Assembly (NCBI GenBank): GCA_029747015.1 | Contig: JAKOGI010002292.1 | Span: 1 to 64,000 of the forward strand | DNA length: 64,000 nucleotides | Direction: 5' to 3' | DNA from: Carnegiea gigantea | Lineage: Eukaryota; Streptophyta; Magnoliopsida; Caryophyllales; Cactaceae | The notes under the pieces: generated by a model | The model's input: the letters and a program-made list of their open reading frames with translations, nothing else | What the model was told of the DNA's origin: nothing | Databases searched by the model: none | In this document: one piece after another, positions 34,965 to 47,262 of the stretch | Layout: every line of letters begins with the position of its first letter | How positions within the stretch are numbered: position 1 is the stretch's first letter | Program-made: the position numbers and the translations under genes

Positions 34965-35953
34965 GGCCCGGTTCTTTTTTATGATTAACATAGATAAATT
35001 TGTTACTCACAACTTTCTATAACTCCTTACAACTCTTTATACATTCTTACAGTTCTAACAGATTCTTAAAATTTCTTGCATCTTCTTATAACTTCTTAAA
35101 ACTCTTATAGCTTATTGTTATATTGATTTTCTAGTCCTTTCAAAACATTTTGAATGGCATTATTAAAAATTTTAGTTGATCAGTTTTGTCATTTTAATAT
35201 AAAAAGTTTCTTCTATTTTAAGAAAACCAATCACATCTCACATTTTGAAAGTTTCATTTTTTTGTTAATGTCATCTTAACATTTTGAAGATTTTTTATTT
35301 TATTCATATTTTATTACTATTATCTTTAAAAATTAATGTTAGAATATTAAGTTTGAATGATTTTCATTCTGAAAGGTTGTATTCATTTTTGTTAAGAAAA
35401 CTTGATGTGTTTTCTGAAGGATTTAATTTAGTTACGGTTTTTTATTTGCTTATAAATAAAGAAAGTAAAACTGTATAAAATGATAACCTCAATGTTTGGT
35501 AGTTGGGAATAGATTACATGCTTTTTTTAATGGTTCTATTAACTTTTGATTAGCTGTTTATTTCAATGTTATTTGCTAATAGAAAAAGGAGATGTGTAAA
35601 TAAAAGCAATCCCATTGTGCTTTGCTAGTTGCCAACACGTTACATATTTAAAGAGGTTCTATTTGTTTTGTGCTTAATAACTATATTATTTCACGATTAT
35701 TTTGGTTGAACAAGACAAGAATTGTAGAAGAACAAAATTTATCTATGGTACCATTCTAAGATTTAGTAAATATTTGTATGACTTCTAGATTATTTACAGT
35801 TTCTTACAACTACATTTATAACTTCTTGCTCTTACAACTTCTTACATTTTTTTATAACTCGTTGTAATTCTTGCATCTTCTTACACATTTAGATAACTTT
35901 TTGCATTGTCATGTAACTTATAAGTATTTGTCATAACAAAAATGGGCAGGGCC
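34965..35953. mobile_element. PIF/Harbinger-type MITE, CTTACA-rich
   Basis: The left end GGCCCGGTTCTTTTTTATGA and inverted right end GGCCCTGCCCATTTTTGTTA share a short imperfect TIR. The flanks are TTG (34962-34964) and TTA (35954-35956), a decayed 3-bp duplication. Both subterminal regions carry many copies of (T/A)ACTTCTTACA-like decamers, as in the element at 45437. AT-rich, no transposase. Confidence 0.55.
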
Positions 35954-36124
35954 TTAGCGTTTTGGGACGGGTCTCTTTTTAAAGGAAAGTTAAAAATTAT
36001 TTATTACTTAGATCCTTTGATACTTTGTGCATTAATTTTTTGAATCTAAAATTATAGAAATGAATTTTTTTATACATTACAATTTGAACCTATTAACAGA
36101 CGAAGGAAAATGACTAACGCCTAA

Positions 36125-36530
36125 GGGCCTATTTGTTTTTAGCATTTTGAAGGACTTATTAGCAGATCGGAGTAGTTTGGAGTACGTTTAACTAGCAGGT
36201 AGTAAATACGTTGGAGCAGATTTGAGTGTTTTTGTTGCGATTTTTTGAATGTTATGATTATTTTAAGTGAAAATACATTACATTTTTGTAACATTAGTTT
36301 ATAATAGATTTATGAAAATAATGCAACAGAATAGTTGGGTAACAATTAATATTTTTCAACTTTTTCTTAATTTCAAATCGGCCCATTAATGCAATTTATA
36401 TATGTAAACATGTGATAAATCAAATCTACTTCTATTATATTTTCAAACTAATCCATTAATTTCAAACCAAGTTATAAATATTCAAATATATATATAAGAT
36501 AGTAAAGTAAATATAAATATTATTGGTATA
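36125..36530. mobile_element. Left part of a MITE interrupted by Helitron 1
   Basis: Starts GGGCCTATTTGTTTTTAGCA after TAA (36122-36124). The right part is 40082-40395. Without the Helitron the element would be about 720 bp, like its relatives at 34965 and 45437. TIR similarity is weak, so this is a probable call only. Confidence 0.42.
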
Positions 36531-36542
36531 CTAGTGTACATG

Positions 36543-36557
36543 CCGTGCTTCACACGG
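36543..36557 (-). terminator. 3' terminal hairpin of Helitron 1
   Basis: Stem CCGTG/CACGG with a 5-nt loop, 8 nt from the CTAG end. In Helitrons this structure acts as the transposition end signal, not as a transcription terminator. Confidence 0.75.
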
Positions 36558-39500
36558 TCATGGATAATTCTTCATTTAAGACTTAAATTATTGGCTAATG
36601 AGTTGTAATTTGTATAAATGTTAGAGATGTGATTATAGACTTTGAATTATTATTTTTGTGGAATAATGAGTTTCTAAATGATTGACATGGTTGATAGTAG
36701 TAAGAATATAGTCTATAATACAGTATAATGCAACGTCATTCGCAACTTGGGTTTCTACATGGGGAAAACCATAATCCATTTATAATCTTGGGACCTTTTG
36801 AAGTACGTCATAAATTACAATATAAGTTTCACGTGTTTTCACAATTGTTATTAAAAAGATAATTTTAAATAAAACAAAAAAATGTGAGAAATAGGAATTT
36901 GCAATTCATGTGAATATTAATTTATGATTGAATATGTCAAGGAAAAAATTTTAAAAGGTATTTGTGAAATTAAATTGCATAAACATTGTTGTATTGTGAT
37001 TTCAAAAGCCATAGTTTACATAAATTAGGAAGGTTGCCCTATTGTGATTTGCTGTATTAGTTACATAACTCCAAAGAAAAAAGGAAAATTAAAAACCTAT
37101 TGTGATTTGTTGTATTAATTACATAACTTCAAACGAAAAAGAAAATTTAAAAGATCACCTGACCAATAATATTGTGCCAAATGTCATTCATCCTGCAACA
37201 CATTCAGTTTTATATTATACCAGTTTTTAACCGGTGTGTTGCATGATGGTTATCATTTCTCAGTTGATAAGTATCAGTATCTTATTATATATGTTGTTGT
37301 TGGTGCTACACCATACTGAGTTTAATAAACTTGATGGTAGCACCTTTTTTCTAACTTTATTTCATATAAAGTCATTCTAATTATATGTACTTAAATTTCT
37401 TATATGCAGTCTATCTTTTTTAATCCTGTTAGTCAATAACTTAATTGTTTTTAAGATACTATGTGATTTGAAGCTGTGTAATTTTTTTTTAAAAGTTTAA
37501 AATAATTTTGTGAAATAAACACATTGGCAGTGGAAGTAAAGGAAAACTATAGTATTTTCAGAAATTTAATATTGTCTTTCTTAAACTTGGACTTTATTTT
37601 TAAAAATGCATCATATGGTAATGTGAAATGTAATGTGTGAAAAGTAGTTCTAATATGAAATATTCAATAACACATCAGATTTGTCATTTTCGCTGTCTAT
37701 TAGTCGCCAAATTCCGTTCCCAGATTAAGTAACATGTAAAAGTAACATGTATTATACTAAGTAAGGTTTTAATTTTTCATTTTTTCCTAACTACTTGTCA
37801 TCAAGGATATATTGTTAAATGTATGTAATGATTTTTTACCTGCTTATACATTTAGTAAAAAATAATAGGATAATATTTTTGTATTTATTTGTACTTATCT
37901 CCAGAGAGGTGTTTCAATTTTGGGCTTTGTTTCAGCTGCCTGGAGTTGCATACACAATATTAGAGGAATTTATTAATTATTATTATGTTAATCTTCAATT
38001 ATGTTTAATTCTAAAAATCATAATATGTCATGGCCTTTGCAAAATTAGAACTACCATTTTGTAGGAGTTTACTAACACTAAAAGGTGTATAGTGCCCTTT
38101 TTTTGGATAATTTGTAGTAGTGAAATTATTTTGAGTGCATATATACCATTGGTAAGTTGTTGAACACTTCCTTGTAGATAGTATTTCTTATGTATTCTTC
38201 ATAGTGTTCATTGTCATATTTAATGATAAACTTCAAACCCTCTGGTGACGTCAACCGTGATACTATAATTCAATTGTCCGTGACTTAATACCGATTTTGG
38301 AAGGTAAACCCATACACATTTCAGTGATTGTCATTGACTTTTATTTATAGTCATTGCATGGCAAACATGAATAGGTAATTGCCTTCTTTTTAATACGAAT
38401 GACTACTTTGTCTCATATGAGTGCAAAATAATTCTAGGGATTGTGACATTCATTCTAACATCGATCAAGAAAAGAATAAGATATTCGGTTTTAGCCAATT
38501 AAAGCTTGTTAGGACCCTTTTTTTATCCTTCCATAACTAAGAATTATATGTGGATACAAATTTTCTTTTCGAAGAAATGACGACACAAACTTAGATGTCA
38601 TCCTATAAAATTAAGTCTCTATTTATAAGAATTGTAAATTAAGATAAACTCTAGAGTAAATGAAATAACGAGGTAATTTAGCACAGATCATATAATATTA
38701 AAGACGGACGTTCAATTGAAATAATAGGGTAATTTACAAATAAGAATAAATTAGCAAAAGATCAGCTAGTACATATGAGATCAAATGTCAAATTCATATG
38801 GGCATGCATGCCAATTAAAATTAAAACTAATAATCATCACAAAAGATGTGTTTTTTTCCTAGAGATTCCTATTGGTTTAATTATGTTTATTACACATGCC
38901 CTTGCTTCGTATGTCCATTATAGATTATTGTAACAGTTTAAGGACACCTTTAATATTATTTAATAGTGAGGATTGTCCTTCCTACTATTTGACCCATGAT
39001 AATAATAAAAATAAAATTTGATTAAATATTCTCATGATCAACAAAGCATGAGAAAAATTATTGAAAGTAGTAACAAAAAGATAGGTAAGCTATTGACCTT
39101 AATCTTATATCTTTGGTGTATAATTATTTGTAAAAAAACCAATAAAGAAAAATGGAAAAAATTAAAAAAATTGAGAGATTAGTAGCAGATGAAGAAATTT
39201 TAGTACAATTTGAATTTAGGAAAACTTTTAACGTTATTTTTTTTGGGGGGGGGGAAGGGCGGCAGGGAGGGGAGTACTACTAATTTATGAAGTCAATTAT
39301 GATCTATTATGGGAATGTAGACAAACTGCTCTTATATATTAATTTAACCATTACATTTAAATTTAAATTTGCTAAAAGAACTAATTATAGTATGGAATTT
39401 CGGAGCACAAAATATAAGCTCAAGTGAAATATAAATTGAATCAATCATTGAAATGTTTTTTTTTTTAAAATATCATGAGCGTAAGTTACAAATGTGAAAG

Positions 39501-40033
39501 GAAACTAAATATTGTACCAACTTAAAGTAGTCCCAAGCGAAATCCACAATCACATTAAGGTCATATTGCATTTCATATTATCTAAATCCAATTATGTGGC
39601 ATGCTTAAGTAATCAAGCTTTACAGTATGTGAAATAAGCTGCCCAATCAGCATTCAAGTATCAACTCATGATATATTCACTCAAAAATAAATATATAAAA
39701 ATAAATATATTTAGACTTAGATGTCTAATATATACTTACCTCAAGAATTATGTATAACACACTTCAATTTTTTTCTTGGGTGACATCAAAATTATTTATT
39801 TGGTCTATATTTAAGTTTGTTAAGATAAAATTCAATTACTAATTAATCATAATATATGAAAAAAGTTAACATTAAATTGAATTAAAATTGCCTTGATGGC
39901 ATGCATCCATCTTAATTACATAATGAAAGTCATTTATATTGGTATCCTACATGGCATTCTTTTCCTAAGTGGCACTCTAGATGACATTTTATGTGGCACT
40001 CCACGTGTCACTCATACATAAGTTCAATCCAAC

Positions 40034-40037
<4 letters not shown>

Positions 40038-40073
<36 letters not shown>
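40038..40073. repeat. (AT)n microsatellite in the Helitron 1 5' end
   Basis: About seventeen AT units just inside the Helitron 5' terminus. Helitron 2 has a shorter TATATAT tract at the same place. Confidence 0.9.
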
Positions 40074-40078
<5 letters not shown>

Positions 40079-40081
40079 CGA

Positions 40082-40395
40082 TTATATTTTAAAATTAGTG
40101 CATTAAAAATTATATACTACTTTATTACAAATTAATGCCACAGTTCGACAAAGTTCAAGTAGGGCTCAGTCAAATTCAACTTAGTCAAAACTTGACTCGT
40201 CGCTCGACGTTGCTTATCAAACCAAGTGAGACCTCCACTGGCTCGAATAGACTTCTATCTTCTATTTCTTGTTCAAACAATTTTGAGCGGATTGAAATAA
40301 ATTGGAATGTATTCGACTTGCCATTAATAAATTTGAATAGATTGGAGTAGATAGCAAGTCAAAATGATGAAAAAAGAACAAGCTGCGAGTGGGCC
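40082..40395. mobile_element. Right part of the interrupted MITE
   Basis: Ends in the inverted motif GGCC (40392-40395) followed by AAA. It carries an inverted counterpart of the left subterminal GGAGTAG and ATTTTGA motifs. Confidence 0.4.
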
Positions 40396-41540
40396 AAAAA
40401 TACAATTCGAAAATCCCATTTATTAATGAGCTTCAATTTTTCCTTTTAGTAAGTTTTGTGGATGAGTTTCTCCCGCGCCCACGGAAACTGGAGACCTTAC
40501 TTTCGCCTCAATCGCCTGTGCCGTTGTTTGTCTCATTTTCACTTTAATTCGACTATTTTGTCTTTTAACGTTCCTCAACCTGTTGCATTATTTTTAATTT
40601 TCTAGTTCATATAGCCATAATTTTATATACCGTATTTAGTCATCCTTTTTTTCACTTTTTCTTTTGAATCAGGAAATGTGGAGTATACATATAACAACAT
40701 ATTCGTTATTTACTTCATTTATTTGTGAATGATCCATGTTTTTTTTTTGGTCCCTTCAAGCACATATATTTTTTTAATTCTCCCCTAGCAAATAATAAGT
40801 TGTAGGCTTATATTTACGTTATGGATCCAACTTATTGTACTTAAAAAAAGGGTTAATTTTATGGTAATTATTAATTGGAAATGTGAGTATTCATTATTGA
40901 TATTTTTACTATTAGAAGCATAAAGATGTGTTATTTTAAAAAAAGAAAGAGAAACAATGCAACCATTCCCCCCCCCCCCAAAAAAGCCTATAATTACAAT
41001 GGTTACATTTCCTTCCCAATAAAACTTTTTATTATAGTCTTTAGAATCTTCAGAAACTGCTTTCTTGTAATCTTTTTATTGACTATTTTTTTTCCTTCCT
41101 TTTTTCTTAAAAGATGATTTTCTTTTCATCTTGAAAACATATTTGGAGTGCCTTTGGCTTAGTAACTTTTATTTATTTACATGTTGATCATATATCTATT
41201 GCTTACTAAATAAAATCTAATGATAAATTAACCATATATCATGATTTACAAGTATAACCAAAGAACATAATGTTATAATGAGCTATGATTTGTTTTTTTT
41301 TTGGGGGTGTGTGAGGTGCATTATATCATTTGGTACGGTGAGCGACATGTATATTTAGTGGGTAGTACTTTATGTTGGTCAGTAATAAAGAACACTAATA
41401 GGAGACAACCAATAAAAATGTATAATAGTATCTTATTGTGTACATTAGTGTTAGTCATGTTGTTTACTAAATATGTATCTCAGCTTGCTAAGTAAAAAAG
41501 GAACTAGGGCTTGGAGAAAACCAAAATAAAAAAAATCACT
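40396..41540. other. AT-rich intergenic DNA, no feature
   Basis: The 63- and 64-codon frames here are low-complexity. No TIR, LTR or gene motif seen. Homopolymer runs (C near 40969, T near 41290) occur. Confidence 0.45.
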
Positions 41541-43070
41541 TGCTAAGTATGTCAATAAGCATTTTTTTTGCATAGGGATTAACAATATGGCAGGTCCATT
41601 AGACATTCATATACATCTATTTTAGTTTGTAAATAAGCATTTGGATGGCTAAAGATTTGACATAAGCACTTCGGTTGTTAATGTCACTAGTGTTATATCC
41701 CTTGCTATGCAAGGACTTGAGTTAATAATTAAAATATATTGATTTATTAAAATAAGTTAAATTTTATATGATAGAATAACTATTATGCTATCGTAATCGT
41801 TCATAGAAACATAGATTTTCTCTTGTTTTCAATTGCATTACTTAAAATTACATTTTTTTAATATTAAAATTATTTATTTAATTAGGTTAAGTTTTAACCT
41901 TTGATATGCAAGTCATAATCTTGTCATTTGATGCATTATATATTTTTTTCAATATGATCTAGTTAAGAAGATATTACTATTCAACTAATTATTGCATAAA
42001 TTATTCATTAAGTGATTTCATTAAGTGGTCAATTCTTTTAATTTAATGTAGCATTGTGTTAAATTAGCTTTACTCTTTTGTGGCTATTCAAATGCCTATG
42101 TAGTTAGATTTTGTAAAATTAAATTTCATTCGCAAAGTAATAACATATATAATAACATATAGTGAATCCTATTTTTTTTTCTTTTAAAGGTTAATAAATC
42201 CTAGTTAATAACATTAATGTTAATTAATATGAGTCAACTAATATCCACCAATTACAACTTGCCAATTCATTATTTTATACCACATCAGCTTGCCACATGT
42301 CATTCATACATGATTTGTATCCAACTTTTAATATGTATATATGATGTGGGTTTCCAAATGTTAGCAAGCATTTATTTCGATAAGTGCTTTATTGCTTCTT
42401 TTTTTTTCCTGATAAATTTGGTATAAAATAGTAGCAAGTTACATAAACATTTACTTACTTTTCAATAAGCATTTGTTCACTATGTCGATGACCACTTTTT
42501 TGAATAGAGACGAGCAATATAGTAGGTCCATGAACGCTGATGCGCTTCTATTTTTGTTTTTAGGTTGGCATTTGAATAGCTAACTATTTGAGATAAACAC
42601 TTTGCTTATTAATGTTTTGTGGATTTTCTAATGTTTGATGAACATTTATTTGGGTCAGTGTCTTTTTTTCTTTCTTTTTCCTAGTAAACTTGCTATAAAA
42701 CCAACAGGAAGCAAGACAAGCATTTGTTTGGTATCCAATAAACATTTGTTTAGTATGCCGATAAACATCTTCAATATATAAACGAGCGATATAGTAGGTT
42801 TATAGACATTGATATGCATATATTTTAGTTTGTTGGCAAGCATTTAACTATTTTGAGATAAACACTTTGACTTATATTGTATAATTAATTTTATATGTGC
42901 ATGTGAAATGGCCAAGCATTTGCTTGATTTTCATAAAGCATTTTTGTGATGTGTCTACGAACATTTTTAGAACAAAGATGTTCTATAGATGTTGGCAAAA
43001 CATTTTAGTCAAGGTATAAACAATTTCATTATTTGAAGATGAACATTTATAAATAAATAATAAACTACTT
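41541..43070. repeat. About 280-bp tandem repeat, interrupted by Helitron 2
   Basis: The module ATAAGCATTT...GAGC(G)ATATAGTAGGT(C/T)...TTTGGATGGCTAA...GATAAACACTTTG recurs near 41551, 42484 and 42757, with a weaker fourth start near 42951. After removing the 648-bp Helitron the first step is about 285 bp and the second about 275. Units are substantially diverged. No coding capacity. Confidence 0.65.
41697..42344 (-). mobile_element. Helitron 2, non-autonomous, 648 bp
   Basis: The minus strand starts TCATATATACATATTAAAAG after an A and ends in CTAG before a T. Near the 3' end lies a hairpin CCTTGC/GCAAGG with a 3-nt loop (about 41710-41724), followed by about 10 nt and CTAG. The 5' 60 bp match Helitron 1 (AAGTTGGAT, ATGTATGA-x-TGACA-x-GTGG), so both belong to one family. 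It sits inside unit 1 of the 280-bp repeat, whose sequence resumes on both sides. Confidence 0.8.
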
Positions 43071-43956
43071 ATTGGATCTTAGATAGGTCGATAAGTATTT
43101 TGTAGCTAATAGATAATAAACTGGAATAAAATAAAATAACAAATGAACTTGTACAAGAGCAATTTAGTCATTTATAAAATAGAATTGACCATATAAATCC
43201 TAAAGTAGTGTTATAATAACAAATGAGAAAGAAAAAAGAAAACTCACGTATAAGAGGGGAAGCCAATAAAAATTGTAGAAAATGAATCACAATAAAATAA
43301 ATGATCAACTCTTACATAGCTTAGCAAATGAACAAGAAAAAGAAATCAAAGTTTTCGTTCAAAAAAAAGTGAAAGCAAGCCCCAAAAATCATGGGAAAGA
43401 AATCATAATAGAATGATAAACTAATGTGTTACATAGTTTTTTTTTTTTTTTCTCTAGGACTAATTTGTTATGTAGTTGAACAAAGGAAATAAAAAAAGGA
43501 ACCAAAGATTAAAAAAATACAAGGAAGAATGTACATAGGAAACTGACTCAGCAAAGCAAGCAAACACATATCATATATCACATAGTATCAAGAGATTTGC
43601 AAAATTACTTTCTTTTTTTTTTTTTTTGGGTATGGATTATTTATTTGAATTTTTGTGCAGTCGGGCTCACCTAAGTTTGCTATACCGGCCCCTTTTGAAG
43701 GGTTGCTTTACTAGCATTGCTAGGTCTGGAGTGTTATATAGGTCTGCCCTTTTAACAAATCTGACATTAAATTAGCTTTGGTTGTCGTTACCCTACCTAG
43801 CTAGATAGGCAAGGATTAAAATATAATAACTCCTACAACACGATCAATCTCTTTCACACCCCAACTACCCGGCGTCCTTTCCAACAGTCTTATTTTACTT
43901 ACTAGACTGGCTAGTATAATTATCTATAGCTGATCACTTTTTCAAAAAGTTGAGAT
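43071..43956. other. Stretch without identified features
   Basis: AT-rich, with poly-T runs near 43440 and 43610. No convincing gene or element end was seen. Confidence 0.4.
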
Positions 43957-44174
43957 TGTTGGAGTATGAAAGTAGATATTATTTCATATTGATAAAAAAT
44001 TCAAAGAAAATGATAGTAGGTGTTCTCCCACATTGATGAAATTAAAGGGTTTAAACATGTATATAAGTTTGTGAGTTACTCCACCCATTGCCAATTGATT
44101 TTGGGATGGAATCTCATTTGAGCATATATATATGACTCTTTGTTTAAAACCCAATTGATATTAAAAATTTAACA
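43957..44174 (+). repeat. Small solo-LTR-like sequence
   Basis: 218 bp starting TGTTGGAGTATGAAAG and ending ATTTAACA. It contains TCCCACATTGATGAAATTAA and ACTCCACCCATTGCCAATTG, the style of short plant Copia or TRIM LTRs. After it, AGATGGTTGGGGGTTCATGG could be a ruined tRNA-Met primer site region. A partial inverted relative of the ACTCCAC...CAATTG part lies at about 44480-44545. No TSD established. Confidence 0.45.
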
Positions 44175-44663
44175 AGATGGTTGGGGGTTCATGGTTGATG
44201 TCTCCATCCAACCTTGCTCGTATACCTATCTGTTGTTCAACACACTAGACTAGCTTGGCTCATGACTATGCCCCACTCTAGAAAAGGGGGTTTTTTTTTG
44301 GGGGGGGGGGGGGAGGACGTTATATTGGTGAAACACAAATTGTCTTATGAGGGGGCTCAGCCTAACAATTTAGCACACAAAATGAAAGTAAGGTTAAGTT
44401 TTTATACAAGGTAATGCAAATAAGTTTACAAGATTTAAATTAATTGGAAATGGGTAGAGCAGCTTAATAGTTTCTAAATATGCTCAAGATTTCTTCAATT
44501 GACAATGAGTGGAGTAACGTATATATAAGCTCAGGAGTTTTCAACCAAAAACCAACAGGCCATTGTTGAGGTAATTAACTTCAATAATAGGCTTGGGGAA
44601 CAACATTGCACTCCAAAAACAAGAGGTAGTAACACTATGACTGCTAGCCGCCATGAATGTAAT

Positions 44664-45261
44664 TAGGGGTGGGCAACGGATTAGGTTAGGCCGGACTGGG
44701 CCAGCCCATTAACTAAACGGGTTGGATTGGGTCCAGTTCATTTGTTAATGGACTGGGCTAAGTTATAGGCCAAATGAACTCGGCTCGTCTATGACCCGCC
44801 CATTACCACCTAATGAGTATTTTTAGTTAGTTTATTTTCCAAATAATGTATTTGTAATTTTTCAATCAAATTAAACTAGTCTAAATTCAAAGTTAGAAAA
44901 CACACAATCAAGCTAATAAATGGGTCGAGTCAAGTGGGCTCATAGGCGGCTCGTTTTGGACCCGTTTAAAAACGGAACAAACTTGTGCAAAACAACGGTC
45001 TATGATAATTATTGTTATGTGCAAAGTATTACTAATGAGGTTAACTAATTAGAATATATAAACTAGTGCGTTAATTAGGTTAAAAAATAATGGGTCACTA
45101 AACGATCCGTTAATGGGCCCGCCTAATCCGACCTGTTAATATGCGTTAATGGGTTGGCCCATTAATGGCCCAATCTATTATTAACCCGACCCCTTATTAG
45201 CCCTATTTTAAACGGGCTGACCGCTTAACCCAATGGGTACCCCATCCGTTGCCCACCCTTA
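44664..45261. mobile_element. hAT-type MITE, 598 bp
   Basis: The left end TAGGGGTGGGCAACGGAT and the inverted right end TAAGGGTGGGCAACGGAT match at 17 of 18 positions. The flanks AATGTAAT (44656-44663) and AATATAAT (45262-45269) are an 8-bp TSD with one difference. The interior contains repeated GGGC(C/T), TTAATGGGC and CCCATTAA motifs on both sides. No coding capacity. Confidence 0.9.
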
Positions 45262-45436
45262 AATATAATAGAATTATCACTTAATTAGTGACAGTCCTGT
45301 AAACACAAATTTCACGCCTAAAATAAATTAGACAAGAAATTGAGTAACAAATTAAATTTTTATATTTATATCAAAAAATGAGTTAAAATCTCCATATAAC
45401 TGATACAAAAACAAGTGTAATAAATCCTCTAATTCA

Positions 45437-46178
45437 GGCCCTGTTCTATTTCGTATTTTTTAGGATTTAGCTTCGAGCTTACATCTCGTTACAGCTTCTT
45501 ACATCTCCTTACAGCTCCTTACATCTCCTTATATCTGCTGACATTTGTTTACATCTCCTTACATATTCATACATCTTCTTACATCTCATAGATTTTCTAT
45601 AACATTCATTTATTTAAGTTACAGAAATATGTATTTTTTTTAATGATACTGTCAATATACAAAATTTATAAATATCTTATAAACACAATATTTACATAAA
45701 CATAAAAGCATAATATAACGACGTAAATTATATTTGAGTTTCGATATGAAATATATATTATTATAGATAACTATATATTTATTTATATTTACAATTATTT
45801 ACTTAAAATAGGAATTTATTTGAAGAGTTGTATTCAATTTTGTCAAAATATTTTTTTTTGGGTTATACTCTGCTTATCCGATCAAACTAATGTTCATATA
45901 AAAAATCTTGGACGGAATTTTATTCATAAATTTATGGGGATTAATATATTTTATTATTGTATAATTAACTTAATTACTTATTTATTTTTAATAAGTATAT
46001 TATTTTAATATTATTATTTTTCATCCAAATGTTCATTTCAAAATAAATTATACTATACAACTTTTCAATAATTCAACAATTCCTTACATCCATTCTTATA
46101 ACTCCTTACAGCTTCTTACACCTCCGTACATCTTCTTACATCTATCTATCTATCTAAAACATGAAATAGAATAGGTCC
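45437..46178. mobile_element. PIF/Harbinger-type MITE, 742 bp
   Basis: The left end GGCCCTGTTCTATTTCGTAT and inverted right end GGACCTATTCTATTTCATGT match at 16 of 20 positions. A 3-bp duplication TCA flanks it (45434-45436, 46179-46181). Both subterminal regions are built of decamers such as CTCCTTACAT and CTTCTTACA, in inverted arrangement. AT-rich interior, no transposase. It shares plan and repeats with 34965-35953. Confidence 0.8.
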
Positions 46179-46377
46179 TCAATCTCCTAAAATAAATTTG
46201 AATGAATTTTCTCTTAAGAGAGGGCCTAAGATACTCAATCTCAATCAAGGTATGAGTTTAATCTCCGCGCATCGACGGCACGTATTTAGAGTGTTTGTTG
46301 TCTTCTATCAGAAAAAAATCTTGAACCCTTGTGAGTTCTTCTAAAATGCGGACCCCTGAATGAAGAGGTAGCTCCCC

Positions 46378-46581
46378 TTTTATAGAGAAATCGGAGTTAG
46401 GGTTTTCTCCATTACTTAAAAGTAATTATTTATTATCTGCATCATTTATGGCACGTGGCGTTTCTTAATTGGCTGCAATTTATTTCCATTAAGTATTTAA
46501 TTTTAATGGACCACCGTAATTAATTTGACACGTGGCGGAGTATAATTGGACGAAATAAAAATACTTAATTTTCCATGTGGC
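46378..46581 (-). promoter_or_regulatory. Candidate promoter: TATA box with three G-box-like motifs
   Basis: On the minus strand TATAAAAGGGG (TATA at 46378-46384) is preceded by GCCACGTG at 46452-46459 and 46529-46536 and GCCACATG at 46574-46581. G-box/ABRE motifs 70-200 bp upstream of a TATA box are usual in plant promoters and in stress-responsive LTRs. No gene is visible downstream before the MITE at 46178, so this may be a relic LTR promoter. Confidence 0.4.
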
Positions 46582-47262
46582 GAGTCTTGACTGTATGGAT
46601 AATTTTTGTGTCCTACAAGTCCCAAATAAACGTTTGTGGGTGAAGGATGTGCGACCGAAAATTGGCTTGAGATATAGTCCAAACCGATGTGCTCCTACTT
46701 TAATTTAGATTGGAGGGCTCAACAGGAAGAGCTTTTCTTGGTTTATTCACATGTGTTTATTCAAAGCATTTGTCAACTAATTAGTATCTAAAAAAATTAT
46801 AAAATATATGCTTTTCTCGGATTTATACGCTTGGATTATTATATGTTATTTTTTAAAAAATAATCAACGCCTTGCTTTCATGATCATAATCTTATGACAA
46901 AATCTGCTCAGTTTAAATATTACATTACGTTACTAAATTTATAAACTCAAATCTACTGAAAAATAATGACACTGATTAAAGCATCCTGTTCTCTGCTCTG
47001 AGGGTGCAGAATCCACTCTCATGTGGTATAATCAGGTGTTATGAGCAAGGCTCTGCTTGTGCATGTCGGGTGGTTGTGCTCCACGTGTGGCTGACCTCAC
47101 TGGTGACATCATAGGGTCTGAAATGGCCAACTTTCATTAATTAGCGATTAGTAATTAATATTTGTATTTAATGTTGATGTGTACCCAATACAAGGGCGGT
47201 TTGTGTATTAATTAGCCTTTCCGTGTTCCACATAGCTTTGATCCTCATAAAGTCATACCTTG
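46582..47262. other. Stretch without identified features
   Basis: No open frame, repeat or element end recognised. A short GC-richer patch is at 46980-47130. Confidence 0.4.

Larger units (their letters stand above)
36531..40081 (-). mobile_element. Helitron 1, non-autonomous, 3.55 kb
   Basis: On the minus strand the element starts TCGTATATTATATA after an A and ends CTAG before a T. These are the A|TC...CTAG|T insertion rules of Helitrons. Nine bases inside the 3' end is a perfect 5-bp hairpin (CCGTG/CACGG, 36543-36557). The 5' part shares AAGTTGGAT and an ATGTATGA-x-TGACA block with Helitron 2. No Rep/helicase frame is found. The longest ORF (37819-38064) is 81 codons with no motif. The interior is AT-rich and may include captured DNA I cannot name. 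Confidence 0.78.
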
